Part shown: one piece after another, positions 1-9,159 of the stretch | Layout of the letters: every line of letters starts with the position of its first letter | Position numbering within the stretch: the first letter of the stretch is position 1 | Source of the DNA: Sphingomonas sp. PAMC26645 | GTDB lineage: Bacteria; Pseudomonadota; Alphaproteobacteria; Sphingomonadales; Sphingomonadaceae | Reading direction: 5' to 3' | DNA: 64,000 nucleotides | Assembly (NCBI RefSeq): GCF_004795835.1 | Contig: NZ_CP039249.1 | Coordinates: 62,001-126,000 of the forward strand | Translations under genes and position numbers: made by a program | Notes under the pieces: generated by a model | Databases searched by the model: none | What the model was told of the DNA's origin: nothing | Seen by the model: the letters and a program-made list of their open reading frames with translations, nothing else

Positions 1-32
1 CGGACGATCTGATCAAGCGCGCGTTTGGGTGA
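1..32 (+). CDS. 3' end of an unidentified gene (truncated by window edge)
   Basis: The frame starting at base 3 reads DDLIKRAFG and ends at TGA 30-32. It is directly followed by a family A palindrome, which in this window usually sits just after genes, so a true gene end is plausible. Ten codons are too few to name the product. In relatives a sugar-phosphate gene can lie upstream of gor, but nothing here proves that. Confidence 0.4.
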   Translation, partial: DDLIKRAFG

Positions 33-94
33 GGTTTGGGGAGGGGGCGGCCCCTCCCCTTATTCTAACCCGGTTACCCTATCCAAAGTTTCCC

Positions 95-183
95 CACCCC
101 GGCGAAGGCCGGGGCCCAGTTGGGTGAACCGCAGTTTGCCACACGGAAGCCTTGCCAACTGGGCCCCGGCCTTCGCCGGGGTG
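95..183. repeat. Intergenic palindromic element, family A
   Basis: Two 29-nt arms (95-123 and 155-183) are perfect inverted repeats around a 31-nt spacer. Each arm also carries a smaller hairpin (CCCCGGCGAAGGCCGGGG). Six further copies occur at 19077, 23318, 31401, 35828, 46341 and 53901. It lies between the end of the truncated gene and the DUF4174 gene. Confidence 0.85.
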
Positions 184-230
184 GGGGTTGGTGGTATGGA
201 GCACTCTCCAACGTACCGCGTTACCCTCTC

Positions 231-608
231 ATGCCTCTACTCGTTGCCATCGCGCTCGCAGCCTCACCCACCATCTCGCAGATGAAGTGGGAGCGGCGGA
301 TATTAATCGTGTCCGCCCCAGCCGCCGATGACGCATTACTCACCGAGCAACGGCGCATCCTTGCTGCGTGGAAAACCAACGCCTCCGCCCGCGACCTCAC
401 TGTCGTCGAAATCGTTGGGGACACGATTCGCGGCGCGAGCGACCCGGCCGCAGCGGTCCGCCGCAAATACCACCTGCCCGCCAGCTTTACCGCAATCCTC
501 ATTGGCAAGGACGGTGGCGAGAAACTGCGTAGTGCCAAGCCCTTCCCTGCCGCCGCGCTGGAGGCGACGATCGACGCGATGCCGATGCGCAAGGCGGGGC
601 AGCGATAG
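231..608 (+). CDS. Secreted DUF4174-like protein
   Basis: A 125-residue protein. The N-terminus (MPLLVAIALAASPTISQ) looks like a short signal peptide, implying a periplasmic location. The mature part begins WERRILIVSAP, followed by a pattern of Asp/Leu/Gln residues and a later FTAILIGKDGG strand, matching the thioredoxin-like DUF4174 family as I know it. The in-frame ATG at 120 is unlikely because it would translate the family A palindrome; ATG 231 puts the hydrophobic stretch at the N-terminus. The molecular function is unknown. It lies about 105 bp upstream of gor, so a redox-related role is possible but only inferred. Confidence 0.7.
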   Translation: MPLLVAIALAASPTISQMKWERRILIVSAPAADDALLTEQRRILAAWKTNASARDLTVVEIVGDTIRGASDPAAAVRRKYHLPASFTAILIGKDGGEKLRSAKPFPAAALEATIDAMPMRKAGQR

Positions 609-714
609 GCTGAGCCGATCAGCGTGATCGCCGCGCTGGGGTTGCCGCCTCGCGCCCCCTGCCCCAGATGGCATGCAAAGCCGCCCCGCGGCATGCGACC
701 TACGAGGACTGCCC

Positions 715-2088
715 GTGACCGACACCACATCCGCGACCGATACCCAATTCGACTATGACCTGTTCGTCATCGGCGCAGGCTCGGGTGGGACGCGTGCGTC
801 GCGCGTTGCCGCGGCGCACGGTGCACGCGTTGCGGTCGCGGAGGAATACCGTGTCGGTGGGACCTGCGTCATTCGCGGGTGCGTGCCGAAGAAGTTGCTG
901 ATCTACGGCGCGCATTTCGCCGAGGATCTGAAGGACGCCAAGCGGTTCGGCTGGCAGGTCCCAGATAACTGTGCGTTCAGCTGGCCGACGTTGCGCGACA
1001 ACGTGATGGAGGAGGTCGACCGGATCAACGGCGCCTACACGACCACGCTCCAGAACAACCATGTCGACATCATCCACCAGCGCGCGGTCGTCTCCGGGCC
1101 GAACCAGGTTACCTTGGCCGACGGCACCACGAAGACCGCCGCGAAGATCCTGATCGCGGTCGGTGCGCATCCGCTGGTGCCGGAGTTCCCCGGCTCGGAA
1201 CACGGCATCACCTCGAACGAGGTGTTCCACCTCGATGACGTGCCGAAGCGCGTGTTGATCGCCGGCGCGGGCTATATCGCCAACGAGTTCGCCGGGATCT
1301 TCCACCAGTTCGGTTCGCACGTGACGTTGGTCAACCGCACCGACGTGATCCTGCGCGGCTATGACGAATCGATCCGCGACCGCCTGCTCCAGATCTCGAT
1401 GAGCAAGGGCATCGATTTCCGTTTCAACGCTGCGTTCGAGAGCATCGAGAAGGATTCGGATGGCTGCCTGACGGTCAAGATGAGCGGGCATGAGCCGATC
1501 GTCGTCGACCTCGTGATGTTCGCGACCGGTCGTTTGCCCAACACGAAGGGGCTTGGACTCGACACGGCGGGCGTCGAGATGGACGCAGCCGGCGCGGTGA
1601 TCGTCGATGAGGACAACCGGTCGAGCTGCGACTCGATTTTCGCAGTCGGCGACGTCACCAACCGGATCCAGCTGACTCCGGTCGCGATCCGCGAGGGGCA
1701 GGCATTTGCCGATACGTTCTTCGGCGGCAAGCCAACCCGCGTTGATTACGCCAACGTGCCCGCGGCGGTGTTCAGCCACCCGCCGATGGCTGGTGTCGGC
1801 ATGACCGAGTCGCAGGCGCGGGAAGCACTTGGCTCGGTCAGGGTGTATTCGAGCGATTTCCGGCCGATGAAGAACGTGCTGGCGGGCCGTAACGAGCGGT
1901 CGTTGTACAAGATGATCTGCGATGGCGAGACCGACCGGGTGGTGGGGATCCACTTGATCGGGCCGGACTGTCCGGAGATCCTGCAATCGGCTGCGGTGGC
2001 GGTGAAGGCCGGACTGACCAAGGCCGATTTCGACGCGACGGTCGCGCTGCATCCGACGATGGCGGAAGAGCTTGTCTTGATGAAGTAG
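715..2088 (+). CDS. gor: Glutathione-disulfide reductase
   Basis: Reduces glutathione disulfide with NADPH in the cytoplasm. The 457-residue protein has the FAD-binding GAGSGG at 20-25, the redox-active pair C51/C56 in GGTCVIRGCVPKK, an NADPH-binding GAGYIANE near residue 184, and the C-terminal HPT motif with H446 completing the active site. GTG at 715 is chosen because GAGG lies 7 nt upstream and the FAD motif then sits at the usual distance from the N-terminus; the in-frame ATG at 673 lacks a ribosome site. The start of gshA at the far end of the window encodes the first enzyme of glutathione synthesis. Distinction from other class I disulfide reductases rests on the GCVPKK context and length. 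Confidence 0.93.
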   Translation: MTDTTSATDTQFDYDLFVIGAGSGGTRASRVAAAHGARVAVAEEYRVGGTCVIRGCVPKKLLIYGAHFAEDLKDAKRFGWQVPDNCAFSWPTLRDNVMEEVDRINGAYTTTLQNNHVDIIHQRAVVSGPNQVTLADGTTKTAAKILIAVGAHPLVPEFPGSEHGITSNEVFHLDDVPKRVLIAGAGYIANEFAGIFHQFGSHVTLVNRTDVILRGYDESIRDRLLQISMSKGIDFRFNAAFESIEKDSDGCLTVKMSGHEPIVVDLVMFATGRLPNTKGLGLDTAGVEMDAAGAVIVDEDNRSSCDSIFAVGDVTNRIQLTPVAIREGQAFADTFFGGKPTRVDYANVPAAVFSHPPMAGVGMTESQAREALGSVRVYSSDFRPMKNVLAGRNERSLYKMICDGETDRVVGIHLIGPDCPEILQSAAVAVKAGLTKADFDATVALHPTMAEELVLMK

Positions 2089-2114
2089 GGGCGGCCCCGC
2101 TTTAAGCTTGTTGT

Positions 2115-2161
2115 ACCGCGAAGGCGGTAGCCCAGTCTGGGCCCCCGCCTTGGCGGGGGAA
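2115..2161. repeat. Intergenic palindromic element, family C (compact)
   Basis: CGCGAAGGCGG and GCCCAG are mirrored by CTGGGC and CCGCCTTGGCGGGG with almost no spacer. It sits between the convergent ends of gor and the crotonase gene, ending 5 bp before the crotonase stop codon, so it could terminate both transcripts. Related copies are at 18990, 22107, 25919, 31534, 35370, 46486 and 54018. Confidence 0.75.
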
Positions 2162-2166
2162 CACGT

Positions 2167-2958
2167 TCAGGTGCCCGTGAAATTGCCGGGACGGCGCTCG
2201 CTGACGGCGCGGACACCCTCGGCGAAGTCGTTGGTCTTCTGCAACCAGGCCTGTTCGGCGAGTTCGTGATCGGTTTGCGATTGGACCAGCGCGAACAGGT
2301 CGCCGCGCATCGTCTTGCGTGTAGACCCCACGGCTAGCGGTGCTCCGGCCGCGATTTCCCTTGCGAGCGACAGCGCTTCAGCGCGCAACTGGTCCGCAGG
2401 TACCACCGCGTCCGCCAGCCCCCAGGCCTCCGCCTGCTCGGCGCGGATACGGCGCGCGGTCAGGGTCATCAGCAGCGCGCGCTGGCGACCGATCACACGC
2501 TCCAGCACCGCGGAGATACCGAAACCGGGGTGGAAGCCGATCTGGATGAAATTGGCGACGAACTTCGCCTCGGGCGAGGCCACGCGAAAATCGGCGACGA
2601 GCGCGAGGCCGAGCCCTGCCCCGACCGCTGCACCCTGGATCGCGGCGACGACCGGCGTCTCGACCGCGAATAGCTTGGCGGCGGCGACGTAGAACGGGTT
2701 GCGCTCACCCTCGGTCCGGTCCGCGGCGACCGGATTGGCGTTGACGAGGTCCGCTCCCGCGCAGAACACCTTGCCCTCGGATTGCAGGACGATCGCGCGC
2801 ACGTCGCGGTCGGCATCCGCAGCGGCGAACGCAGCCCCGATCGCCTCGATCAGTGCGAGATCGGCAAAGTTGTGCGGCGGCCGCACGAACGTGACGATCG
2901 CAACATGCCCGTCTCGGGTGACGTCGACGCCGGAAAAACCCAAGGGATCATTGGTCAT
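2167..2958 (-). CDS. Enoyl-CoA hydratase/isomerase (crotonase) family protein
   Basis: A 263-residue crotonase-fold protein expected to act on an acyl-CoA in the cytoplasm. Visible family features are the oxyanion-hole region KVFCAGADL, the second oxyanion segment IQGAAVGAGLGLALVADFR, and the helix IGRQRALLMTLTARRI. The two glutamates that classical hydratases use are not at their usual places: the first site reads GAGLGLA rather than GGGxELA, and the second reads FHPGFGISAVL. True hydration activity is therefore doubtful. ATG 2958 is chosen over ATG 2970 because GAGG precedes it by about 6 nt. It is transcribed divergently from the TonB receptor. Confidence 0.85.
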   Translation of the reverse strand: MTNDPLGFSGVDVTRDGHVAIVTFVRPPHNFADLALIEAIGAAFAAADADRDVRAIVLQSEGKVFCAGADLVNANPVAADRTEGERNPFYVAAAKLFAVETPVVAAIQGAAVGAGLGLALVADFRVASPEAKFVANFIQIGFHPGFGISAVLERVIGRQRALLMTLTARRIRAEQAEAWGLADAVVPADQLRAEALSLAREIAAGAPLAVGSTRKTMRGDLFALVQSQTDHELAEQAWLQKTNDFAEGVRAVSERRPGNFTGT

Positions 2959-3282
2959 CGTCAGCCTCATTACTGTCGAACGCAGCTAATATGGGCCGCA
3001 AACATGGATTGTGGCGATTATGACACGGACCGTCGCCGAATCCACGCCCGACGTCTTCCAACCATTGGCAGAGTTCGAGAAGCGAGCGTAGAGCCTCGAT
3101 CCCGGCAGCGCGACAAAGATCATCGCGCCGGGGCCGTCTTCATCGGGAGCGGCAACCGGAGAGGTCCAGGGCATGGGGTCGCGACCGTCGCGAGCAGCAG
3201 CATTCGGCACTGCCATCGGCAGGACGGCCCCGATTGTGCCCAGCCATTCACCGATCCCGTCCAGTACAGGGGACTATTCGAC
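2959..3282. other. Divergent intergenic region, crotonase / TonB receptor
   Basis: About 324 bp between two divergent starts. It should contain both promoters, but I cannot assign -35/-10 boxes with confidence. Only short, unconvincing reading frames are present. An AGGGGA ribosome site at 3268-3273 serves the receptor start at 3283. Confidence 0.4.
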
Positions 3283-6228
3283 ATGAAGACCATGATGGTC
3301 GCGGCGCTGCGCGCTGCGCTGGTGACGACGACGATCCTCGGATCGGCAGTCGCCCTGCCGACCACCGCGACCGCGCAGACGACGACTGCCGCGATCCGCG
3401 GACAAGTGCGCGATGCGGCGGGCGCGGCGGTGGCCGGCGCGACGGTGGTGGCGGTCAATACCAGCACCAACCAGACCTTCCGCGCCACGAGCAGCGCGAA
3501 CGGCAGCTATATCCTCAACGGCCTGCGCCCGGCGCCCTACACGATCACGGTCACCGGACCGAACGGCGACGTCTCGGTGCAACGGATCTCGGTAGGCGTC
3601 GGACAGTCGGCGACGCTCGACGCCGTCCTGGCCGCACCCGCGCCAGCGTCCACCACGCAGACGGACGCGACCACCGGCGGTGCTGCCAATGACGGTGGCG
3701 ACATCGTCGTCACCGCCGGACGCTTGGTCGAGACGAAGACGTCCGAAGTCGCTACGAACGTCAGCCAGAACCAGATCCGCATCCTGCCGCAGGGCGATCG
3801 CAACTTCCTGACCTTCGCCGCGCTGGCCCCTGGCGTTCGCTACAACGACAGCGAGACCAACAAGGGCATCGTCGCCGGTGCCTCGCCCGCCAGCCAGGTC
3901 AACGTGTTCATCGACGGTACCAGCCTGAAGAGCCAGACGCTCGGCGGGATCGCCGGCCAGACCGACAGCCGGGGCAATCCGTTCGGCCAGCTCGCGGTCG
4001 GGGAGTTCCGCGTGCTGACGCAGAACTACAAGGCGGAATACGAGCAGGCCGGGTCGGCCATCGTCACGGCGATCACCAAGTCGGGCACCAACGACTTCCA
4101 CGGCGAGATGTTCGGCCAATATACCGATCGCAGCCTGACCGCGGCCAACATCCTCGATCAGCGTGCCGATCGCGGCAAGCCGAAGTTCGAACGCAAGCAA
4201 TACGGCATCTCGCTGGGTGGCCCGATCATCAAGGACAAGCTGTTCTTCTTCGGCGCGTACGAAGGCAACGACCAGAACCGTGCATCGAGCGTGACGGTCG
4301 GCCAGCGCACACCGGAAAACCTCGCCCGGTTCGGCCAGTATGAAGGCACTTATGTCAGCCCGTATCGCGGCGATTTCTACTTCGGCAAGCTGACCTTCAC
4401 CCCCGACGAGCCCCAGGTGTTCGACCTGTCGTTCAGCCGTCGCCAAGAGACCGACGTCTCGGGCTTCGGCGCCAATTTCGGCTCCGCCAACATCGCGTAT
4501 TCGGCGGCGGTCAACAAGATCAACAAGACCGACACCTATACCTATAAATGGACGTACACCGGCGACAGCTTCGTCAACGAAGCCAACCTGACCTATCTCG
4601 ACGCGGTGTATAATCCGTCGTCGCTGAACCCCGACGATCCAAGCTTCGAATATCAGGGCGTCATCACCTTTGGCGGCAAGGATTCGACGCAGCGGATCAG
4701 CCAGCAGAGCTATGTCCTGCGCGACGACCTGACGTATAACGGATTTCAGAACCACGCGATCAAGGGCGGCCTGCGGTTCGCATTCCAGGATTACGATTTT
4801 ACCAAGAACTTCTTCGTCCAGCCGCGCTACTTCTTCCAGAACGACGCGACCAAGGGACTCGATTTCAGCTTCCCGGCGCAGGCGCAGCTTGGTGTCGGCA
4901 ACCCGCGGATCATCGCCTCCAATTCGCAGCTGGGCGCGTACATTCAGGACGATTGGGACGTCACCGACAAGCTACAGATCAACATCGGCCTGCGCTGGGA
5001 CTACGAGAGCAACCTGTTCAACAACAAATATCGCACCCCCGCAGCGGCGGTCGCGACGTTGAACGCGCTGCCGAGGACCGAGTATTTCGACCCCGCGAAC
5101 TACATCACCGACGGTAGCGATCGCCCGACCCGCAAGGACATGTTCCAGCCTCGTATCGGCTTCAGCTACGACGTGAACGACGACCAGCGCACCGTGATCT
5201 TCGGCGGCTATGGCAAATATTACGATCGCAACGTGTTCAACAACACGCTCGACGAGCAATTCCGCCTGCAATACGCGACCGGCGTCTTCAATTTCTCGCG
5301 CGATGGGCAGCCGCGCGACGGGAACCCGACCGTCCGGTGGGATCCGCAATATCTGACCCGCGACGGCCTGCTGGCCTTGCGCGCTACCGCACAAACCGGC
5401 CTGCCCGACCTGTTCGCGGTCAAGAACAACGCCAAGGCGCCGTCCACCGATCAGTTCAGCTTCGGCGTGCGCCAGAAGTTCGGCGTGTTCCGCGCGTCGG
5501 TGACCGGCTCGTACGTTCGCGGCCAGAACGGCTACACGCACCTGTTCGCGACGCGCAACGCAGATGGATCGTGCTGCGACACGACGATCCCGCGGGCGAA
5601 TGGCTTCGGCAACGTCCTGATCGGTTATGATGGCCTGCGGACGCGCTACAAGGCGCTGCTGGTGACGATCGACAAGGATTATACCGTCGCGTCGGGCTGG
5701 GGCTTCAATCTCGCCTATACGCTGTCGAAGGCCGAGCAGGACGGCGGAGACCTGTTCAGCCTCGATAAGCCGACGCCGGACCAGTATGGCTGGCGGCCGA
5801 TTGCCGACCAGGACGAGCGCCACCGGATCGTCCTGTCGGGCATCGCCGACCTCCCGCTGGGCTTCCAGTTCTCGACATTGACGACGCTCGGCACCGGCAC
5901 CGCGTTCCAGTTGCAGGACCAGTCGGCCGGGACCAGCGTCAACCAGCAGGTGATCCGGTCGCTGTACCGGCCGAAGAACTGCCTGGGCAGCGTCTTCGCG
6001 TTCTGCGAGGTCAATTTGACGCTGCAGAACAACATCAAGGTGTTCAACAGGCACAATATCAACGTCGCGGTCGACCTGCTCAACGCGTTCAACAACAAGA
6101 ATTACGGCGGCTATTCCGGGTATCTCGGCGTCGGGCAGGCCTATTCGTTCGACCGCACCACCAACGCGCCAACCAACCTGCTGACGTTGCCGCGGCGGAT
6201 CCAGTTCAGGGTTGGTTACAGGTTCTGA
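3283..6228 (+). CDS. Oar-like TonB-dependent receptor with N-terminal carboxypeptidase-regulatory-like domain
   Basis: A 981-residue outer-membrane receptor. A signal peptide ends around TTATAQ (residues 27-32). It is followed by a beta-sandwich carboxypeptidase-regulatory-like domain (about 35-110, AAIRGQVRDAAG to NGLRPAPYTITV), a low-complexity linker, a plug beginning near DIVVTAGR, and a long barrel ending in GYRF with a terminal aromatic residue. This is the Oar-type architecture common in Sphingomonadales, used for energised uptake of large ligands. ATG 3283 has AGGGGA 9 nt upstream. The next gene encodes a GH144-like glucanase, so beta-glucan or its oligosaccharides is a reasonable but unproven substrate. 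A paralogue is at 39358. Confidence 0.88.
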   Translation: MKTMMVAALRAALVTTTILGSAVALPTTATAQTTTAAIRGQVRDAAGAAVAGATVVAVNTSTNQTFRATSSANGSYILNGLRPAPYTITVTGPNGDVSVQRISVGVGQSATLDAVLAAPAPASTTQTDATTGGAANDGGDIVVTAGRLVETKTSEVATNVSQNQIRILPQGDRNFLTFAALAPGVRYNDSETNKGIVAGASPASQVNVFIDGTSLKSQTLGGIAGQTDSRGNPFGQLAVGEFRVLTQNYKAEYEQAGSAIVTAITKSGTNDFHGEMFGQYTDRSLTAANILDQRADRGKPKFERKQYGISLGGPIIKDKLFFFGAYEGNDQNRASSVTVGQRTPENLARFGQYEGTYVSPYRGDFYFGKLTFTPDEPQVFDLSFSRRQETDVSGFGANFGSANIAYSAAVNKINKTDTYTYKWTYTGDSFVNEANLTYLDAVYNPSSLNPDDPSFEYQGVITFGGKDSTQRISQQSYVLRDDLTYNGFQNHAIKGGLRFAFQDYDFTKNFFVQPRYFFQNDATKGLDFSFPAQAQLGVGNPRIIASNSQLGAYIQDDWDVTDKLQINIGLRWDYESNLFNNKYRTPAAAVATLNALPRTEYFDPANYITDGSDRPTRKDMFQPRIGFSYDVNDDQRTVIFGGYGKYYDRNVFNNTLDEQFRLQYATGVFNFSRDGQPRDGNPTVRWDPQYLTRDGLLALRATAQTGLPDLFAVKNNAKAPSTDQFSFGVRQKFGVFRASVTGSYVRGQNGYTHLFATRNADGSCCDTTIPRANGFGNVLIGYDGLRTRYKALLVTIDKDYTVASGWGFNLAYTLSKAEQDGGDLFSLDKPTPDQYGWRPIADQDERHRIVLSGIADLPLGFQFSTLTTLGTGTAFQLQDQSAGTSVNQQVIRSLYRPKNCLGSVFAFCEVNLTLQNNIKVFNRHNINVAVDLLNAFNNKNYGGYSGYLGVGQAYSFDRTTNAPTNLLTLPRRIQFRVGYRF

Positions 6229-6240
6229 TGCGTTAAGGAC

Positions 6241-6261
6241 GGGCGACCCTTCCAGTCGCCC
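6241..6261 (+). other. Intercistronic hairpin
   Basis: GGGCGAC (6241-6247) pairs perfectly with GTCGCCC (6255-6261) around a 7-nt loop. There is no following T-run, so it is not a standard terminator. Placed between the receptor stop and the glucanase start, it may stabilise or attenuate the mRNA. Confidence 0.45.
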
Positions 6262-6303
6262 GCCTGACCTCATGGTCGTGGCGTACCCTGATCAGGAGTT
6301 CGG

Positions 6304-7752
6304 ATGCTCGATCGACGGCAGTTTCTCGGCACCGGGGCGATCTCGCTCGGTGGACTTGCCGCGGGATGCACATCGGTCGGGCGGCCGCTGGTCAAGGCGA
6401 TCGAGAGCGTTACAGGCACGGCGCCGCCTGCACCGCCGCCGTCCGCCAACCCGCTGATCGACAATCTGCAGGAGCGTGCGTTCCTGTATTTCTGGGACAC
6501 GACCGATCCGGTCACCGGGCTGGCGCTCGATCGCTGGCCGACGCCGTCCTTCTCGTCGATCGCCGCGGTCGGGTTCGCGTTGACCGCCTATCCGATCGGC
6601 GTCGTCAACGGCTGGATCACGCGGGAACAGGCGCGCAAGCGGACTCTGGCGACGATGGAGTTCTTCGCGATCGCACCGATGGGCCCCGAGCCGACCGGCA
6701 ACAGCGGGTACAAAGGATTCTTCTACCACTTTCTCGGCATCACCAAGGGCCAGCGGTTCGCTCGCGCGGAACTGTCGACGATCGATACCGCGTTGCTGCT
6801 GGGCGGGATGCTGTTCGCGCAGAGCTGGTTCGATGGCGATCACCCCGAGGAACAGCGGATCCGCGCGCTGGCCGACCAGATCTACGGCGCTGTCGACTGG
6901 ACGTGGATCACGCCGCGTGCGCCGTTCCTGTCGATGGGCTGGCATCCCGAAAGCGGCTTCATCCCGAGCGACTGGAATATCTACAACGAGGGGATGCTGA
7001 TGTATCTGCTCGCGCTGGGATCGCCGACGCATCCGCTGCCGCCATCGACATGGGGGGCGCTGACCGAAAAGTTCGAGCCGTCGTGGCGCGGCGATCATCT
7101 CCATTATCCGCCGATGTTCGTGCACCAGTACAGCCACGTCTGGGTCGATTTCCGCGGCATCCGCGACGCGTACATCGCGACCAAGGGCATCGATTATTTC
7201 GAGAACAGCAAGCGCGCGACGATCGCACAGCGCGACTATGCGATCGCCAATGCGGGCGGGTTCGCGGGCTATGGCCCCGACATCTGGGGACTGACCGCGT
7301 GCGACGGTCCCGGCGACTTCAAGGCGAAGATCGGCGGGCGGGCGCGGGAATTCTTCAGTTACTCCGAACGCGGGCCCGGCGCGCGCGACGACGGTACGCT
7401 CGCACCTACCGCTGCCGTGGGATCGATCGTGTTTGCGCCGGATCTCGTCATCCCCACGATCACCGCGATGCACGATCGCTACGGCAAGGGGATATACGGC
7501 AAATACGGGTTCTTCGACGCCTTCAACCCGACGCTGACCGAGATGGGCGAACCGCTGAAGCATGGCCGGATCGTGCCCGGCGTGGGCTGGGTCGACATCG
7601 ACTATCTCGGTATCGACCAGGGGCCGATCGTCGCGATGATCGAGAATTGGCGGACCGGGATGGTGTGGAACACGATGCGGCGGAGCCCGCATATCCGACG
7701 CGGGCTGGACCGTGCCGGATTTACCGGGGGATGGCTCGCGCGCGCTCCTTAA
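6304..7752 (+). CDS. GH144-like glucanase (glycoamylase-domain lipoprotein)
   Basis: A 482-residue protein with a twin-arginine-like start (DRRQFLGTG) running into a lipobox LAAGC with C22, indicating an exported, lipid-anchored enzyme. The catalytic part shows the (alpha/alpha)-barrel hallmarks of the glycoamylase Pfam family now split among GH144 and relatives: [10 protein letters not shown] near 59, [25 protein letters not shown] and [13 protein letters not shown]144 members hydrolyse beta-1,2-glucans. The gene begins 75 bp after the TonB receptor and is probably co-transcribed with it, suggesting a two-gene glucan-utilisation unit. Substrate specificity cannot be read from sequence alone; related proteins have been loosely annotated as glucoamylases. 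Confidence 0.8.
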   Translation: MLDRRQFLGTGAISLGGLAAGCTSVGRPLVKAIESVTGTAPPAPPPSANPLIDNLQERAFLYFWDTTDPVTGLALDRWPTPSFSSIAAVGFALTAYPIGVVNGWITREQARKRTLATMEFFAIAPMGPEPTGNSGYKGFFYHFLGITKGQRFARAELSTIDTALLLGGMLFAQSWFDGDHPEEQRIRALADQIYGAVDWTWITPRAPFLSMGWHPESGFIPSDWNIYNEGMLMYLLALGSPTHPLPPSTWGALTEKFEPSWRGDHLHYPPMFVHQYSHVWVDFRGIRDAYIATKGIDYFENSKRATIAQRDYAIANAGGFAGYGPDIWGLTACDGPGDFKAKIGGRAREFFSYSERGPGARDDGTLAPTAAVGSIVFAPDLVIPTITAMHDRYGKGIYGKYGFFDAFNPTLTEMGEPLKHGRIVPGVGWVDIDYLGIDQGPIVAMIENWRTGMVWNTMRRSPHIRRGLDRAGFTGGWLARAP

Positions 7753-7817
7753 GGGGTTTCGCCATCGCGTCGGAACGCCTAGGTCGAGTGCATACCCTAT
7801 CCTCGAAAGGTTCCAGC

Positions 7818-9014
7818 ATGCGTGAAGCCGCCATCGTCTCGACTGCCCGTACCGCTATCGGCAAGGCGTATCGCGGCGCGTTCAACGCGACCGAGGCGCC
7901 GGTGCTGGCGGGGCACGTGATGAACGCAGTCGTTGAACGCGCAGGGGTAGATCCGGCGCGGATCGACGAGGTGTTCTGGGGCGTCGGCAATCAATGGGGT
8001 ACGCAGGGCGGCAATGCCGGGCGGATGGCGATCTTTGCGGGCGGGCTGCCGGAGTCGGTACCGGCGTTCACACTCGACCGGAAGTGCGGGTCGGGGCTGA
8101 CCGCAGTGGCGCTCGCGGCGCGGACGATCATGTGTGACGAGGCGGATGTCGCGCTGGCGGGCGGGATGGAGTCGATCAGCTACACCGTGACGAAGGACGC
8201 GCCGCGGTTCGTCAATGCGAGCGTCGTGGCGAAGGAGCCCGCGGCGTATATCCCGATGATCGAGACGGCCGAGATCGTCGCCGAGAAATACGGCATCAAC
8301 CGCGAGGCGCAGGACGAATATGCCGCGATGAGCCAGCAGCGCGCTGCCGCAGGGCTTACGAGCGGAGCGTTTGCCGAGGAGATCGTGCCGATCACCGTCG
8401 AGAAGGCGCTGTACGACAAGCAGGGCGCGCATGCCGGGATCGAGAGCGTCACCTTGTCGCAGGACGAGGGTATTCGCGCGGGGACGACGCTGGAGGGATT
8501 GCGCGGGTTGAAGACGGTGTGGCCGGGCGGCGAGTTCTCCGGGCCGGGATCGAGCGTGACCGCGGGCAATGCCAGCCAATTGTCGGACGGCGCGTCGGCG
8601 CAACTGCTGATGGATCGCAAGACCGCGGAGGCCGAGGGCAAGGATATCCTGGGGATCTATCGCGGGTTCCAGGCGGCGGGGTGCAGTCCGGCGGAAATGG
8701 GTATCGGGCCGATCTTCGCGATTCCGAAACTGCTCGAGCGGGTGGGGTTGTCGGTGGGCGACATCGGGCTGTGGGAGCTGAACGAGGCGTTCGCGTCGCA
8801 GTGCCTGTATTGTCGCGATTTCCTCGGGATCGATCCGGACAAGTACAACGTCAACGGCGGCGCGATCGCGGTCGGGCATCCGTTCGGGATGACGGGGTCG
8901 CGGCTGGTCGGGCATGCGCTGATCGAGGGGCGCAAGCGCGGGGTGCGCTATGTCGTGGTGTCGATGTGCACCGCGGGGGGCATGGGCGCGGCGGGGTTGT
9001 TCGAGATCGTTTGA
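7818..9014 (+). CDS. Acetyl-CoA acyltransferase (thiolase)
   Basis: Catalyses thiolytic cleavage or condensation of 3-oxoacyl-CoA in the cytoplasm. The 398-residue protein carries the nucleophile C90 in LDRKCGSGL, the catalytic H354 in AIAVGHPFG, and the second cysteine C384 in MCTAGGMG. Length is typical for the family. ATG 7818 has AAAGG 7 nt upstream. It is about 66 bp downstream of the glucanase gene and unlikely to belong to that pathway. It could act in beta-oxidation or in aromatic/branched-chain degradation; sequence alone does not choose between degradative and biosynthetic types. Confidence 0.88.
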   Translation: MREAAIVSTARTAIGKAYRGAFNATEAPVLAGHVMNAVVERAGVDPARIDEVFWGVGNQWGTQGGNAGRMAIFAGGLPESVPAFTLDRKCGSGLTAVALAARTIMCDEADVALAGGMESISYTVTKDAPRFVNASVVAKEPAAYIPMIETAEIVAEKYGINREAQDEYAAMSQQRAAAGLTSGAFAEEIVPITVEKALYDKQGAHAGIESVTLSQDEGIRAGTTLEGLRGLKTVWPGGEFSGPGSSVTAGNASQLSDGASAQLLMDRKTAEAEGKDILGIYRGFQAAGCSPAEMGIGPIFAIPKLLERVGLSVGDIGLWELNEAFASQCLYCRDFLGIDPDKYNVNGGAIAVGHPFGMTGSRLVGHALIEGRKRGVRYVVVSMCTAGGMGAAGLFEIV

Positions 9015-9035
9015 CGCGGGCGCCGACCTGGGCGT

Positions 9036-9097
9036 GCCCTCACCCTTCCCACGGCGAAGGCGCCGCGGGCCCCTTCCCTCTCCCCGATGGGAGAGGG
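9036..9097. repeat. Intergenic element, family F (single-arm)
   Basis: CCCTCACCCTTCCCACGGCG is followed by a hairpin CCCTCTCCCCGATGGGAGAG ending at 9097. A close relative lies at 50383-50435 with the same order of blocks. It follows the thiolase stop codon by about 20 bp. It looks like one half of a family B type palindrome. Confidence 0.6.
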
Positions 9098-9159
9098 TGT
9101 TGTTGCCCAGACATCGGCAGCGGCGCAGGTTCGTGGCTTCTCGGATGGGGACGCGCGCT

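Noticed and set aside
673..714. Upstream ATG 673 as start of glutathione reductase
   Set aside because: It adds 14 residues not typical of the family and lacks a ribosome site; GTG 715 has GAGG at a good distance.
2986..3216. 76-codon minus-strand frame between the crotonase and TonB receptor genes
   Set aside because: No ribosome site, no recognisable pattern, and it covers the region where two divergent promoters are expected.
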